This document shows, one piece after another, positions 27,238-36,532 of a stretch of 64,000 nucleotides of DNA. Both the position numbers and the translations under genes were made by a program. The number at the start of each line of letters is the position of its first letter. Position 1 is the first letter of the stretch. The notes beneath the pieces were generated by a model, which did not search any database, was not told the DNA's origin, and was given only the letters and a program-made list of their open reading frames with translations. Origin of the DNA: Sphingobium chungbukense (GTDB taxonomy: Bacteria > Pseudomonadota > Alphaproteobacteria > Sphingomonadales > Sphingomonadaceae); contig NZ_LBIC01000013.1 in assembly GCF_001005725.1 (NCBI RefSeq), forward strand, positions 124,001-188,000, read 5' to 3'.

Positions 27238-27336
27238 GCGGTTTCGCTTTGACCCCGAACGGTCTCCTCGTCGCCGGCGGCCCGCTGCCCCGACGCGTCG
27301 CATCAGGGCAGCCCGTGCCGCCGGGCCACCGGCTTG

Positions 27337-27693
27337 TCAGTTCTTGCGAAGCTCGACGATGTCGTGCTTGGCAGGCGTGCCGTCGGCGACGGACACGTGC
27401 GCGAAGTGATCGTCAAAGATATGGTCGATTGTCACATGGCCGACGAGCTGGCGGTGATAGGTCGGCGCCACGCCCTTGGACGGACCCGGATGGGTCACGA
27501 CGCGATAGACCTCGAGCTTCTGGCCGACCTCGGCGCCATCGGCCTTGCCGATGCAGACGACCGTGCCGTTGCTGCCCGTGTCGACGATCGAGCCGCGCAT
27601 GAACAGGCTGTGCCCGATGCCCTGGGCCATAGCGGGGACGGCAGCAAGCATCGAAATGCCGGCAAGCGCGACCATGAGAGTTTTTCTGACCAT
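27337..27693 (-). CDS. small periplasmic protein of unknown function
   Basis: 118 aa. The ATG at 27693 has AAGGAGG about six bases upstream. The signal peptide ends VPAMAQG. The mature part (about 95 aa) reads as beta-strand-rich: GSIVDTGSNGTVVCIGKADG, EVGQKLEVYRV, VGHVTIDHIFDDHFAHVSVADG. This pattern recalls small SH3-like or OB-like barrels with several histidines. It follows the copper operon promoter on the same strand but has its own leader. The function is unknown; the copper context is the only clue. Confidence 0.68.
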   Translation of the reverse strand: MVRKTLMVALAGISMLAAVPAMAQGIGHSLFMRGSIVDTGSNGTVVCIGKADGAEVGQKLEVYRVVTHPGPSKGVAPTYHRQLVGHVTIDHIFDDHFAHVSVADGTPAKHDIVELRKN

Positions 27694-27750
27694 ATTCACC
27701 TCCTTGGATGGTAAGCCACCGCCCGGACTTTGCCGAGGGGAAGAGCGTCT

Positions 27751-27782
27751 CTTCAGGCTTGGGACTACGGTCCCGGGTCCAG
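27751..27782 (-). promoter_or_regulatory. possible third MerR-type site
   Basis: On the minus strand TGGACC (27777-27782) is followed after 20 bp by TGAAGA (27751-27756). Between them lies the dyad GGGAC-N4-GTCCC (27762-27775). The geometry matches the two copper sites, but the core sequence differs and the -10 is poor. It would serve the leftward gene at 27693. A separate inverted repeat, TGACGG-N6-CCGTCA, lies at 27848-27865 upstream of the rightward gene. Confidence 0.3.
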
Positions 27783-27936
27783 CCTCGATATACGTAGAGG
27801 CCGCAGCCGATCTTCTTCCCCGGGCCGGATCTTTATTGACGCGGAGTTGACGGAATCAGCCGTCAGCACTTCAAAATCCGCGCGGCGCGAGACTTTGGTT
27901 GGCTGCGCCCGCGAAACCCGCTAGATATCGAGGCCC

Positions 27937-28299
27937 GTGAAACGCCTGCTCGCCCTCCTGCTCGTCATCGGAGCGCTGTCCGGTCTCTTCGGAGCCCAGA
28001 TGGCGGCCGCGCACAGCGTGCCGCAGGCGGCAGGCGCGCCGCTGGCCAAGGGCATGGATGCGGACTGCATGGCGATGATGGCCAAGCAGCAGCCTGCGCC
28101 CAGCGAAAAGCCCTGCAAGGGCCTGACGCTCGATTGCATCGCCGCGATGGGGTGCGTGATCCCGCTGGTCGCAGCGGACCTGGCAGGCGGCGTTGCGCCT
28201 GCGCGTCTCTACGACGCGCCCAGCTTCTGGACGACCGACACGATATTGACCGGCAAGGCGGTTGCGCCCGAGCCGGATCCTCCCACCAGCCTTGCCTGA
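27937..28299 (+). CDS. small exported Met/Cys-containing protein
   Basis: 120 aa from a GTG at 27937. The signal peptide (KRLLALLLVIGALSGLFGAQ, ending AAAHS) is clear. The mature part has a Met/Cys stretch (MDADCMAMMAKQQ), then PCKGLTLDCIAAMGCVIP with three more cysteines and a second hydrophobic patch. Small proteins of this kind often open copper or silver efflux clusters, and this one precedes the Cus-type operon. Periplasmic copper binding is plausible but not shown. No family name is assigned. Confidence 0.65.
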   Translation: MKRLLALLLVIGALSGLFGAQMAAAHSVPQAAGAPLAKGMDADCMAMMAKQQPAPSEKPCKGLTLDCIAAMGCVIPLVAADLAGGVAPARLYDAPSFWTTDTILTGKAVAPEPDPPTSLA

Positions 28300-28376
28300 T
28301 TGAACGAGCACGGGCTGCGCGCATCGATCGATGCGTGCGCGCCCGGTTTCCTTCTTTTCAGTCAAAGGTTTTCGTG

Positions 28377-28634
28377 ATGATCAAACTGCTTCCGGCCGCC
28401 CTTGTGGCGGCCCTCAGTCTCGCCGCGCCTGCGCTTGCAACCGACGCGAGCCGCACGCCGCAAGGCCATTGGGAATGGCGGTCGGCGCCGCAATATGGTC
28501 CGCGGGCGACTGGCCCTGCGCGTGTCCGCATATGGGTGCCCGACAGCCGGGACATGGCCAGCTGCGATTGCGCGATGATGCAGGCAAGCGCCGCCGACTG
28601 CATGCGCGGCGCAGTCAGGTCGGACAAGGGCTAA
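28377..28634 (+). CDS. small exported protein preceding the cus genes
   Basis: 85 aa. The ATG at 28377 (or the GTG three bases before) has AAAGG upstream. The signal peptide ends ALAT. The mature protein contains GHWEWRSAPQYGPRA and a C-terminal CDCAMMQASAADC segment with three cysteines and two methionines. It lies between the exported protein at 27937 and the outer-membrane factor gene, on the same strand. The function is unknown; metal binding is suggested by the C-terminal motif only. Confidence 0.6.
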   Translation: MIKLLPAALVAALSLAAPALATDASRTPQGHWEWRSAPQYGPRATGPARVRIWVPDSRDMASCDCAMMQASAADCMRGAVRSDKG

Positions 28635-28646
28635 ACCCGCTCCGGA

Positions 28647-28673
28647 GCGGCGCGTCACATCTTGGCGCGCCGC
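28647..28673 (+). terminator. hairpin between small exported protein and cusC
   Basis: GCGGCGCG and CGCGCCGC form an 8-bp stem around an 11-nt loop, followed by CTCTGTC, which is only a weak T run. It could end the transcript of the two small genes or reduce read-through into cusC. Confidence 0.4.
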
Positions 28674-28697
28674 CTCTGTCATGAGGGGATGATATCC

Positions 28698-29960
28698 ATG
28701 ATCATGATGCCGAGGCGCGCTGTGCGACGCCTGTTGCTCTCTATCGGTGCGACGCTTGCGAGCGCCTGGGCCGTGCCGGTGTCGGCCGGCCCGCTCACCT
28801 ACGAGCAGGCAGTGAGGCTCGCTGCCGCCAACGCGCCAAGCCTCAAGGCGCGCGCGGCGGCGACAGCCGGCGCCCGCTCTTCGGCGGTCGCGGCCGATCG
28901 CCTGCCCGATCCGACGCTCGACCTGGGCCTGCAGAACTTCCCGGTGAGCGGCCCCAATGCCGGCAGCTTCACGCGCGACGATTTCACCATGGCGACGATC
29001 GGGTTCAGCCAGACCTTCCCCAATCTCGCCAAGCGCCATGCACGCGCCGCGCGCGCCGCGGCCGATATCGGTATCGCCGAGGCGGGCGAGCTGGTCGAAG
29101 GCCGCAACGTGCGGCTCGAGACCGCCCTCGCCTGGGTCGATCTCTATTATGGAGAACGCCGGCTCCGGCAGCTCGACCTGCTCGATGCCAGCCTCGACGA
29201 CCTGCAGAAGACCGTGACCGCACGCCTGGCGTCGGGCAGCGCGCGCCCGAGCCAGGCGCTCGAGCCCGACCAGCTCCGCGCCGCCATCGCCGATCGCCGC
29301 GCCGAGATGGCTGCGGTGGTGGCGCAGGCGCGGGCCCGGCTCGCGCGCTATACCGGCGACCCCGACCCGCAGGCGACGGGCGACCCGCCGATGCTCGATG
29401 TCGATCCGATCCGGCTGCGGGCCGGGATCGATGCGCTTCCCGCCCTGCGCGCGCAGGACGCGCGGATCGCAGTCGCCGAAGCGGACGTGCGTCTCGCGCG
29501 CGCCGACAAGCGCCCCGACTGGAAGGTCGGCGTCACCTATGGCCGGCGCGATCCCATGTACGGCGACATGGCCTCGGTCGGCGTGTCGATCGACCTGCCG
29601 CTGTTCGCCGGCAAGCGCCAGAACCCCAGGATCGCTGCAAGCGAGAGCCTTGCGCAAGGGGGTCGGTTCGACCGCGAGGCGATCCGCCGCGAGCTGGTGG
29701 CGCAGCTCGACGCCGATCTCGCAGACCATGCCATGCATCTCTCCCGGTTGCGCAATGCCCGCGAGACGCTGGTGCCACTCGCCAGGCACCGCGCCGAGCT
29801 CGACCGCGACAGCTATGGCGCCGGCAAGCTCGACCTTGGCGCCGCGCTGCTCACGACGCTCGGGCTCGCGGAGGCCGAGGTCGAGGCGCTCAACCGCGAA
29901 GCCGACGTCGCGCGCGACGCGGTCCGCATCACTATCACCTATGGGGAGGAGCGGCCATGA
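28698..29960 (+). CDS. cusC: CusC-like outer-membrane efflux factor (TolC family)
   Basis: 420 aa. The ATG at 28698 has GGGG about nine bases upstream; neighbouring in-frame ATGs at 28689 and 28704 are alternatives. The signal peptide ends near VSAG. The mature protein shows the two repeated coiled-coil and strand halves of outer-membrane efflux proteins: LTYEQAVRLAAANAPSLKA early, VGVSIDLPLFAGKRQNPRI midway and AEVEALNREADVARDAVRI at the end. It should form the trimeric exit duct for the CusBA pump encoded next. Its stop overlaps the cusB start (ATGA). Confidence 0.85.
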   Translation: MIMMPRRAVRRLLLSIGATLASAWAVPVSAGPLTYEQAVRLAAANAPSLKARAAATAGARSSAVAADRLPDPTLDLGLQNFPVSGPNAGSFTRDDFTMATIGFSQTFPNLAKRHARAARAAADIGIAEAGELVEGRNVRLETALAWVDLYYGERRLRQLDLLDASLDDLQKTVTARLASGSARPSQALEPDQLRAAIADRRAEMAAVVAQARARLARYTGDPDPQATGDPPMLDVDPIRLRAGIDALPALRAQDARIAVAEADVRLARADKRPDWKVGVTYGRRDPMYGDMASVGVSIDLPLFAGKRQNPRIAASESLAQGGRFDREAIRRELVAQLDADLADHAMHLSRLRNARETLVPLARHRAELDRDSYGAGKLDLGAALLTTLGLAEAEVEALNREADVARDAVRITITYGEERP

Positions 29961-31447
29961 CGCTCGATAAATCCGCGCTGCGCTGGGGCGCATCGATCCT
30001 GGCTGTCGCGCTGCTGGCCGGCGGCACAGGCTATTGGGCTGGCCATCGCCAGGCACCGCAATCGGAGGCGACCACGCCCGCCGGGGCAGGCAAAGTCCTT
30101 TACTGGTACGATCCGATGTTCCCCAACCAGAAGTTCGACAAGCCCGGCAAGTCGCCCTTCATGGATATGCAGCTCGTGCCGCGATACGCGGACGGAGGAA
30201 GCGCCGGCGCGGCCCCCACGGTCGCCGTCGATCCCGCCGCGCGGCAGAGCCTGGGATTGCGGGTCGTCGCGGCGAAGATGGGCAGCCTTGCCTCGGCCCT
30301 CGAGGTCACCGGCACGATCGACTTCAACCAGCGCGACGTCGCCGTCATCCAGGCGCGTTCGGGCGGGTTCGTGAGCCGCGTCTATGCGCGAGCGCCCGGG
30401 GACGTGGTCCGCGCCGGCGCGCCGATCGCGGACCTGCTCCTGCCCGAATGGGGCGGCGCGCAGACCGAATATCTGAGCGTCAGGCGGCTCGGCAAGCCCG
30501 ATCTCACCGCGGCCGCGCGCCAGCGGCTGCGGCTGATGGGCATGTCCGACGGCCTCATCGCCAGCGTCGAGCGGAGCGGTCGGCCGAACGGCGTGGTGAC
30601 CATCACGACGCCGATCTCGGGCACGATCCAGACGCTCGACGCCCGTGCCGGCGTGACGCTCGCCATGGGCCAGACGCTCGCCCAGGTAAGCGGGCTCGGC
30701 ACCGTCTGGCTCAATGCCGCGGTGCCCGAAGCGCGCGCGGGCGATGTCCGGGTCGGCCAGAATGCCAGCGCCACGCTGGCGAGCTTCCCCGGCGAGCGCT
30801 TCGCCGGCCGGGTGATCGCGATCCTGCCGACGACGCAGGCCGACAGCCGCACGCTCACCGTGCGGATCGAGCTGCCCAACCGGGACGGGCGGTTACGGCC
30901 GGGCATGTTCGCCAGCGTCGTGCTTGGCGGCGATGCCAAGCCGGCGCTGCTGGTGCCGAGCGAGGCGGTGATCCGCACGGGCAAGCGCACGCTCGTCATG
31001 CTCGCCGCAGGCGACGGGCGCTATCATCCCGCCGAGGTCCGCATCGGCCGCGAGGCGGGCGGTGAAACCGAGATCCTTGCCGGCCTGTCGCCCGGCGAGA
31101 AAGTCGTCGCCTCGGGGCAGTTCCTGATCGACTCCGAGGCGAGCCTGTCGGGAATCGAGGCGCGGCCGATCGGCGGCGGTGCGGCATCGGCGACCATCGC
31201 CGCGCCGAGGTCGAAAGCCACGCTGTACGAGACGACGGGCAAGATCGAGCGGCTCACGGCCAATGCGGTGACGCTCAGCCACGAACCGGTCCCCGCGCTC
31301 GACTGGCCCGCGATGACGATGACCTTCGCGCTCGCCGATCCGGGCATCGCGCGCGGCTTCAAGGCGGGCGACCGGGTTCGGTTCGGGTTCGACCGGCCCC
31401 CGGCGGGACCGACGCTGCGGCGTATGGCGAAGGTGGCGGGCCGATGA
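29957..31447 (+). CDS. cusB: CusB-like periplasmic adaptor with built-in CusF-like domain
   Basis: 496 aa. The ATG at 29957 overlaps the cusC stop. After an N-terminal anchor comes the CusB metal-binding segment YWYDPMFPN...SPFMDMQLVPRY, which keeps the three methionines used by E. coli CusB. The middle is the usual barrel, lipoyl and hairpin adaptor. The last roughly 90 residues form a CusF-like domain (TLSHEPVPALDWPAMTMTF) with His, Trp and the Met-Thr-Met pair. It should pass Cu(I) or Ag(I) to CusA and link it to CusC. Fusion of a CusF-like unit to CusB gives the system two CusF modules, as a free one follows at 34599. Confidence 0.9.
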   Translation: MTLDKSALRWGASILAVALLAGGTGYWAGHRQAPQSEATTPAGAGKVLYWYDPMFPNQKFDKPGKSPFMDMQLVPRYADGGSAGAAPTVAVDPAARQSLGLRVVAAKMGSLASALEVTGTIDFNQRDVAVIQARSGGFVSRVYARAPGDVVRAGAPIADLLLPEWGGAQTEYLSVRRLGKPDLTAAARQRLRLMGMSDGLIASVERSGRPNGVVTITTPISGTIQTLDARAGVTLAMGQTLAQVSGLGTVWLNAAVPEARAGDVRVGQNASATLASFPGERFAGRVIAILPTTQADSRTLTVRIELPNRDGRLRPGMFASVVLGGDAKPALLVPSEAVIRTGKRTLVMLAAGDGRYHPAEVRIGREAGGETEILAGLSPGEKVVASGQFLIDSEASLSGIEARPIGGGAASATIAAPRSKATLYETTGKIERLTANAVTLSHEPVPALDWPAMTMTFALADPGIARGFKAGDRVRFGFDRPPAGPTLRRMAKVAGR

Positions 31448-34400
31448 TCGCCCATCTCATCCGCTGGTCGGTCAAGAACCGCTTCTTCGTTCTGATCGGC
31501 ATGCTGGCGCTGGTCGGCGCGGGCCTCTGGGCGGTACGATCCACCCCGATCGACGCCCTCCCCGATCTGTCCGACGTGCAGGTCGTCATTCGTACCAGCT
31601 ACCCGGGTCAGGCGCCGCAGATCGTCGAAAACCAGGTCACCTATCCGCTCACCACCACCATGCTGTCGGTGCCAGGCGCCAAGACGGTGCGCGGCTATTC
31701 CTTCTTCGGCGACAGCTTCGTCTATGTGATCTTCGAGGACGGCACCGATCTCTATTGGGCGCGCAGCCGCGTGCTCGAATATCTGAACCAGGTGCAGGGG
31801 CGCCTGCCGGCGAGCGCGCGCAGCGCGCTCGGGCCCGACGCGACCGGGGTTGGCTGGGTCTATGAATATGCGCTGGTCGACCGCACCGGCCGGCATGACC
31901 TGTCGCAGCTGCGCGGTCTGCAGGACTGGTTCCTGCGCTATGAGCTCAAGACCGTGACCGGCGTCGCCGAGGTCGCCAGCATCGGCGGCATGGTCAAGCA
32001 GTATCAGATACTGCTCGATCCGGTGAAGCTCGCGGCCTACGGGGTGACCCACGCCCAGGCGGTCGAGGCGATCCGGCAGGCCAATCAAGAAGCGGGCGGG
32101 TCGGTGCTCGAGCTGGCCGAAGCCGAATATATGGTGCGCGCCTCAGGCTATCTGAAGACGCTCGACGATTTCCGCGCGATCCCGCTGAAGACGGCGGCCG
32201 GCGGCGTGCCGATCCGCCTCGGCGACGTCGCCACGATCCAGATCGGCCCCGAGATGCGGCGCGGCATCGCCGAGCTGAACGGTGAAGGCGAGGTCGCAGG
32301 CGGGGTCGTGATCCTGCGCTCGGGCAAGAATGCGCGGGAGACGATCGCGGCGGTCAAGGACAAGCTCGCGGACCTCAAGAGGAGCCTGCCGCCGGGCGTC
32401 GAGGTGGTGACGGTCTATGACCGCTCGCAGCTGATCGACCGTGCTGTCGAGAACCTCACCCACAAGCTGGTCGAGGAGTTCGTCGTCGTGGCCCTGGTCT
32501 GTGCGCTCTTCCTCTGGCATGTCCGCTCGGCGCTCGTCGCGATCCTCACCCTTCCCTTGGGCGTGCTCGCCGCCTTCGTCGTGATGCGCTACCAGGGCGT
32601 CAACGCCAACATCATGTCGCTCGGCGGCATCGCCATCGCGATCGGTGCCATGGTCGATGCGGCCGTGGTCATGATCGAGAACGCCCACAAGAAGATCGAG
32701 CGCTGGGAGCAGGACCATCCGGGCACGCATCTCGACGGCGAGACGCGCTGGATCCTCGTCACCGAGGCGGCGGCCGAGGTCGGGCCGGCGCTGTTCTTCA
32801 GCCTGCTGATCATCACGCTGTCGTTCATCCCGGTGTTTACACTGGAGGCGCAGGAGGGCCGGCTGTTCGCGCCGCTCGCCTTCACCAAGACCTATGCGAT
32901 GGCCGCCGCCGCGATCCTGTCGGTGACATTGGTGCCGATCCTGATGGGCTGGCTGATCCGGGGGCGGATCCCGCCTGAGCAGGCCAATCCGGTCAATCGC
33001 TGGCTGACCGATCTCTACCGGCCTGCGATCGACTGGACGATGAAGCGGCCCAAGACCGTGCTGCTGATCGCGGCTTTGGTGTTCGCGACCACGGCCTGGC
33101 CGCTCAGCCGGCTCGGCGGCGAATTCATGCCCAACCTCGACGAGGGCGACCTGCTCTACATGCCCTCGGCCCTGCCCGGTCTCTCGGCCGCCAAGGCGAG
33201 CGAACTGCTCCAGCAGACCGACCGGCTGATCAGGACGGTGCCCGAGGTCGAAAGCGTGTTCGGCAAGGCGGGGCGTGCCGAGACCGCGACCGACCCCGCC
33301 CCGCTCGAGATGTTCGAGACGACGATCCAGTTCAAGCCCCGCGACCAGTGGCGACCAGGCATGACGCCCGAGAAGCTGATCGACGAGCTCGATCGCCGGG
33401 TGAGGCTTCCGGGGCTCGCCAATATCTGGGTGCCGCCGATCCGCAACCGCATCGACATGCTCGCGACGGGCATCAAGAGCCCGATCGGGGTCAAGGTGTC
33501 GGGCAGTGATCTCGCCGAGCTCGACCGCATCGCCCATGATGTCGAGACCGTGGCCAGGACCGTGCCGGGCGTCAGCTCGGCGCTCGCCGAGCGGCTGACC
33601 GGCGGACGCTATGTCGATGTCGACATCGACCGCGCCGCCGCTGCGCGGTTCGGACTCAACATCGCCGACGTGCAGGCCATCGTCTCGGGCGCGATCGGCG
33701 GCGAGACGATCGGCGAGACGGTCGAGGGCCTCGCCCGCTATCCGATCAGCGTGCGCTATCCGCGCGAATTGCGCGACAGCCTCGACGGGCTGCGGGGGCT
33801 ACCGATCCTGACGCCCGCGGGCCAGCAGATCACCCTCGGCACGGTCGCCAATGTCACGATCGCCGAAGGGCCGCCGATGCTCAAGACCGAGAATGCCCGG
33901 CCCTCGACCTGGGTCTATGTCGATGTGCGCGGGCGCGATCTCGCCTCGGTGGTTGGCGATCTGCAACGCGCGGTGGCGAGACAGGTTCGGCTCTCGCCGG
34001 GGGTCAGCATCGCCTATTCGGGCCAGTTCGAATATCTCGAGCGCGCGGTCGACCGCTTGAAGCTGGTCGTGCCCGCGACGCTGCTGATCATCTTCGTGCT
34101 GCTCTACCTCATCTTCGGCCGCTTCGACGAGGCTGCGCTGATCATGGGCACGCTGCCGTTCGCGCTGACCGGCGGCATCTGGACGCTCTATCTGCTGGGG
34201 TTCAACCAGTCGGTTGCCACCGGGGTCGGGTTCATCGCGCTCGCCGGCGTCTCCGCCGAGTTCGGGGTGGTGATGCTGATCTATCTCAAGAATGCGCTGG
34301 CCGAGCGCACGGCTAATCCGGACGCCGCCGAGGTGAAGGCCGCGGTGCGCGAAGGCGCGCTGCTGCGCGTCCGGCCCAAGGCGATGACGGTCGCGGTGAT

Positions 34401-34587
34401 CCTCGCCGGCCTGCTGCCGATCCTGCTGGGATCGGGCGCGGGCTCGGAGGTGATGAGCCGGATCGCGGCGCCGATGATCGGCGGCATGCTGAGCGCGCCG
34501 CTGCTGTCGATGTTCGTCCTGCCCGCCGCCTATCTGCTGCTGCGCCGGCCGAAGACCGACCCCATCCATCAACCCGCTTCATCATGA
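31444..34587 (+). CDS. cusA: CusA-like Cu(I)/Ag(I) RND efflux pump
   Basis: 1047 aa. The ATG at 31444 overlaps the cusB stop. RND architecture: helix 1 (FFVLIGMLALVGAGLWAV), two large periplasmic loops and twelve helices. The proton-relay helix reads AIAIGAMVDAAVVMIENAH, the signature of the monovalent-metal class. Two methionines expected from E. coli CusA are visible (APLEMFET and NRIDMLATGIKSP). At the place of the third, the motif reads RFGLNIADVQ, with Leu where I recall Met in E. coli. The pump exports monovalent copper or silver from periplasm or cytoplasm using the proton gradient. Confidence in the class is high; the Leu comparison is from memory. Confidence 0.92.
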   Translation: MIAHLIRWSVKNRFFVLIGMLALVGAGLWAVRSTPIDALPDLSDVQVVIRTSYPGQAPQIVENQVTYPLTTTMLSVPGAKTVRGYSFFGDSFVYVIFEDGTDLYWARSRVLEYLNQVQGRLPASARSALGPDATGVGWVYEYALVDRTGRHDLSQLRGLQDWFLRYELKTVTGVAEVASIGGMVKQYQILLDPVKLAAYGVTHAQAVEAIRQANQEAGGSVLELAEAEYMVRASGYLKTLDDFRAIPLKTAAGGVPIRLGDVATIQIGPEMRRGIAELNGEGEVAGGVVILRSGKNARETIAAVKDKLADLKRSLPPGVEVVTVYDRSQLIDRAVENLTHKLVEEFVVVALVCALFLWHVRSALVAILTLPLGVLAAFVVMRYQGVNANIMSLGGIAIAIGAMVDAAVVMIENAHKKIERWEQDHPGTHLDGETRWILVTEAAAEVGPALFFSLLIITLSFIPVFTLEAQEGRLFAPLAFTKTYAMAAAAILSVTLVPILMGWLIRGRIPPEQANPVNRWLTDLYRPAIDWTMKRPKTVLLIAALVFATTAWPLSRLGGEFMPNLDEGDLLYMPSALPGLSAAKASELLQQTDRLIRTVPEVESVFGKAGRAETATDPAPLEMFETTIQFKPRDQWRPGMTPEKLIDELDRRVRLPGLANIWVPPIRNRIDMLATGIKSPIGVKVSGSDLAELDRIAHDVETVARTVPGVSSALAERLTGGRYVDVDIDRAAAARFGLNIADVQAIVSGAIGGETIGETVEGLARYPISVRYPRELRDSLDGLRGLPILTPAGQQITLGTVANVTIAEGPPMLKTENARPSTWVYVDVRGRDLASVVGDLQRAVARQVRLSPGVSIAYSGQFEYLERAVDRLKLVVPATLLIIFVLLYLIFGRFDEAALIMGTLPFALTGGIWTLYLLGFNQSVATGVGFIALAGVSAEFGVVMLIYLKNALAERTANPDAAEVKAAVREGALLRVRPKAMTVAVILAGLLPILLGSGAGSEVMSRIAAPMIGGMLSAPLLSMFVLPAAYLLLRRPKTDPIHQPASS

Positions 34588-34598
34588 AGGAGACGATT

Positions 34599-34988
34599 AT
34601 GAGACATGCACGACTGACCCTCGCCCTCGGCCTTGCCGTCCTGACCGCCGCGTGCGGCAAGAAGGGCGAGACCCCGGTTACAACCGAAACCAACCAGGCG
34701 GCGCCTGCCGCGACCATGAGCGGCGACATGGGCAACATGTCGATGGCGCCTGACGCGAACGCCGCAATCAAGGCCAAGGGCCATGGCACCGTCACCGCGA
34801 TCGACAAGACGGCGGGCACGATCACGCTCAACCACGGCCCGATCCCCGAAGCCAAGTGGCCGGCGATGACGATGGCGTTCAAGGCGGCGCCCGCGATCAC
34901 CGATGCGGTCAAGGTCGGCGACAAGGTCGATTTCGACCTCTCGCTCAAGGGCAGCGATGGCGAGGTCACCGCGATCACAAAGCAATGA
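34599..34988 (+). CDS. cusF: CusF-like periplasmic copper-binding lipoprotein
   Basis: 129 aa. The ATG at 34599 has AAGGAG seven bases upstream; an earlier in-frame ATG at 34584 overlaps the cusA stop. The signal ends LTAAC, a lipobox, so it is probably membrane-tethered. A Met/Ala-rich linker (SGDMGNMSMAPDAN) leads to the CusF fold: GHGTVTAID..., LNHGPIPEAKWPAMTMAF, which keeps the His, Trp and two Met that bind Cu(I) by a cation-pi arrangement. It acts as metallochaperone for the CusCBA pump. Confidence 0.9.
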   Translation: MRHARLTLALGLAVLTAACGKKGETPVTTETNQAAPAATMSGDMGNMSMAPDANAAIKAKGHGTVTAIDKTAGTITLNHGPIPEAKWPAMTMAFKAAPAITDAVKVGDKVDFDLSLKGSDGEVTAITKQ

Positions 34989-35018
34989 TCCGCTAAGTTC
35001 GACCAAAAGAAGCTGGTT

Positions 35019-35044
35019 GCGTCGCCGCTCCGGGGCGGCGACGC
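35019..35044 (+). terminator. GC-rich hairpin after the cus operon
   Basis: GCGTCGCCGC and GCGGCGACGC form a perfect 10-bp stem with a 6-nt loop, 30 bases after the cusF stop. No T run follows, so it may slow rather than end transcription. Confidence 0.45.
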
Positions 35045-35236
35045 CCCTGCCGGCCGTCTGCCTGGCCGTGCGCCCGGTCTACGGATGCGATCGGCAACGC
35101 CCAACGCCAGCCGCGTTTCCCTGCGCGATCACAGGCAGTTTGAGCAAGCTTCGCGGATCGCACATTGAACGTGCAAGCCGCCCTTGCCCGCGATAGCCTG
35201 AGCGGCAAGGAGCCAGTTCAGGATGACCGAGCCAGT

Positions 35237-36532
35237 ATGACCTTGTTACCCACGACACATCATGATCTCTTGAGCGAGCTTGTCCGTCGTTGGCGAGACG
35301 ATCCGGGCGCCACCTATCGCTCCTGGTTTCTTTGGGACGAACGCCTGAAAAACTTCCGCTCCATCCGTCGGGGGCTGCAGCAGGTGGTCGTGGAAATCGA
35401 AAGTGGGCGGTTCGGCGTCGCCTATCGCGGCTCGTCACTGGAAACGGTTGTCCACTCGATCGCCGAACAGCGGCAGATCTTCAAGGGCGCCGACCATGCC
35501 TGGCTGTGGAAGCCCAAGCTGCGCATTCCCGACATTTACGAAAGCCCGGACAATCAGCGGGCGTTCGGTCGCCTGCTCGACAATTGCTCGTGCTGCGATA
35601 CCGCCGAGGAGATCATCAGCCACATCCGCAGCATAGACGCGCTCAAGATCAAGGGGCTGGGGCCGGCGGCGGCCAACCTGCTCTATTTCCTTCACCCGAC
35701 GCTGGTGCCGCCCTTCAATACCGCGATCGTCAAGGGCTACAATGCCGTCACCGGCGCCAAGGTGAAGCTCGGGTCATGGGATCATTTTCTCGCCATGCGC
35801 GCCGGCATCCTCGACCTCAACGACCGTTACCGCGAGTTGCTCTCCAACGATCTCGGCGCGATCGGCGGACTGTTGTTCGACATTGGCTCGGGCCGCTATC
35901 CCGCGCCACCGCTGGAGGATGACGCAACGGCGGCCGACGACTGGCTCGGCAGATTGGAACATGCCAGAGCGGAGGCAAGCCGGCTCGACAAGACAGCCGC
36001 CGCGCAGGGCGAAACCGATCGCACGCACGCCGAAATCCAGGCCTGGCTGCGCGACCTCGGCCATGCCCTCGGTTACGATGTGTGGATCGCCGCCAATGAC
36101 CGCGGTCGACTTCACGCTGGCTGCCCGCTTGGACAGGGATGCCTCGAGCGCCTTCCAGACGCCATTGCGACCTCTCCCGGAGCGGACTCGATCCGCCTCA
36201 TCGACGTGTTGTGGCTGGCGAAGGGTGGCGACGGCGTCGCCGCCGCGTTCGAGGTTGAACATTCGACCTCGATCTACTCGGGGATCGTGCGCATGCTCGA
36301 TCTGGCGCTGTCGGGGAGCGATCTGCACGCTGCCGCCGGGCTATTCCTGGTCGCACCGAATGCGCGCGAGCAGGACGTTCGCGCGCAACTCCGTCGCCCG
36401 GCTTTCAGCCGTATTGCCGATCTCGACTTCGCCTATCTGCCCTATGGCGAGCTGGAGAGAAACAGGGACGCGATCGCTCGTTTTGGAACGGGATTGAAGG
36501 CCATCAAGGCGATCTCAAGCCCCCTTCCCTGA
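35237..36532 (+). CDS. putative restriction-like nuclease with helix-hairpin-helix segment
   Basis: 431 aa from the ATG at 35237; in-frame TTG (35165) and GTG (35171) starts are possible because no start has a good ribosome site. The N-terminal half contains LKIKGLGPAAANLLYFLHPT, a helix-hairpin-helix-like DNA-contact segment as in DNA glycosylases. The C-terminal half has a predicted PD-(D/E)xK-type core: HAEIQAWLRDLGHALG, then RLIDVLWL and VAAAFEVEHSTSIYSGIVRMLDLAL, in which Asp and the Glu-x-Glu pair would bind metal. It could be an orphan restriction or repair enzyme; no methylase lies nearby. It abuts the transposon end at 36535. Confidence 0.6.
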   Translation: MTLLPTTHHDLLSELVRRWRDDPGATYRSWFLWDERLKNFRSIRRGLQQVVVEIESGRFGVAYRGSSLETVVHSIAEQRQIFKGADHAWLWKPKLRIPDIYESPDNQRAFGRLLDNCSCCDTAEEIISHIRSIDALKIKGLGPAAANLLYFLHPTLVPPFNTAIVKGYNAVTGAKVKLGSWDHFLAMRAGILDLNDRYRELLSNDLGAIGGLLFDIGSGRYPAPPLEDDATAADDWLGRLEHARAEASRLDKTAAAQGETDRTHAEIQAWLRDLGHALGYDVWIAANDRGRLHAGCPLGQGCLERLPDAIATSPGADSIRLIDVLWLAKGGDGVAAAFEVEHSTSIYSGIVRMLDLALSGSDLHAAAGLFLVAPNAREQDVRAQLRRPAFSRIADLDFAYLPYGELERNRDAIARFGTGLKAIKAISSPLP

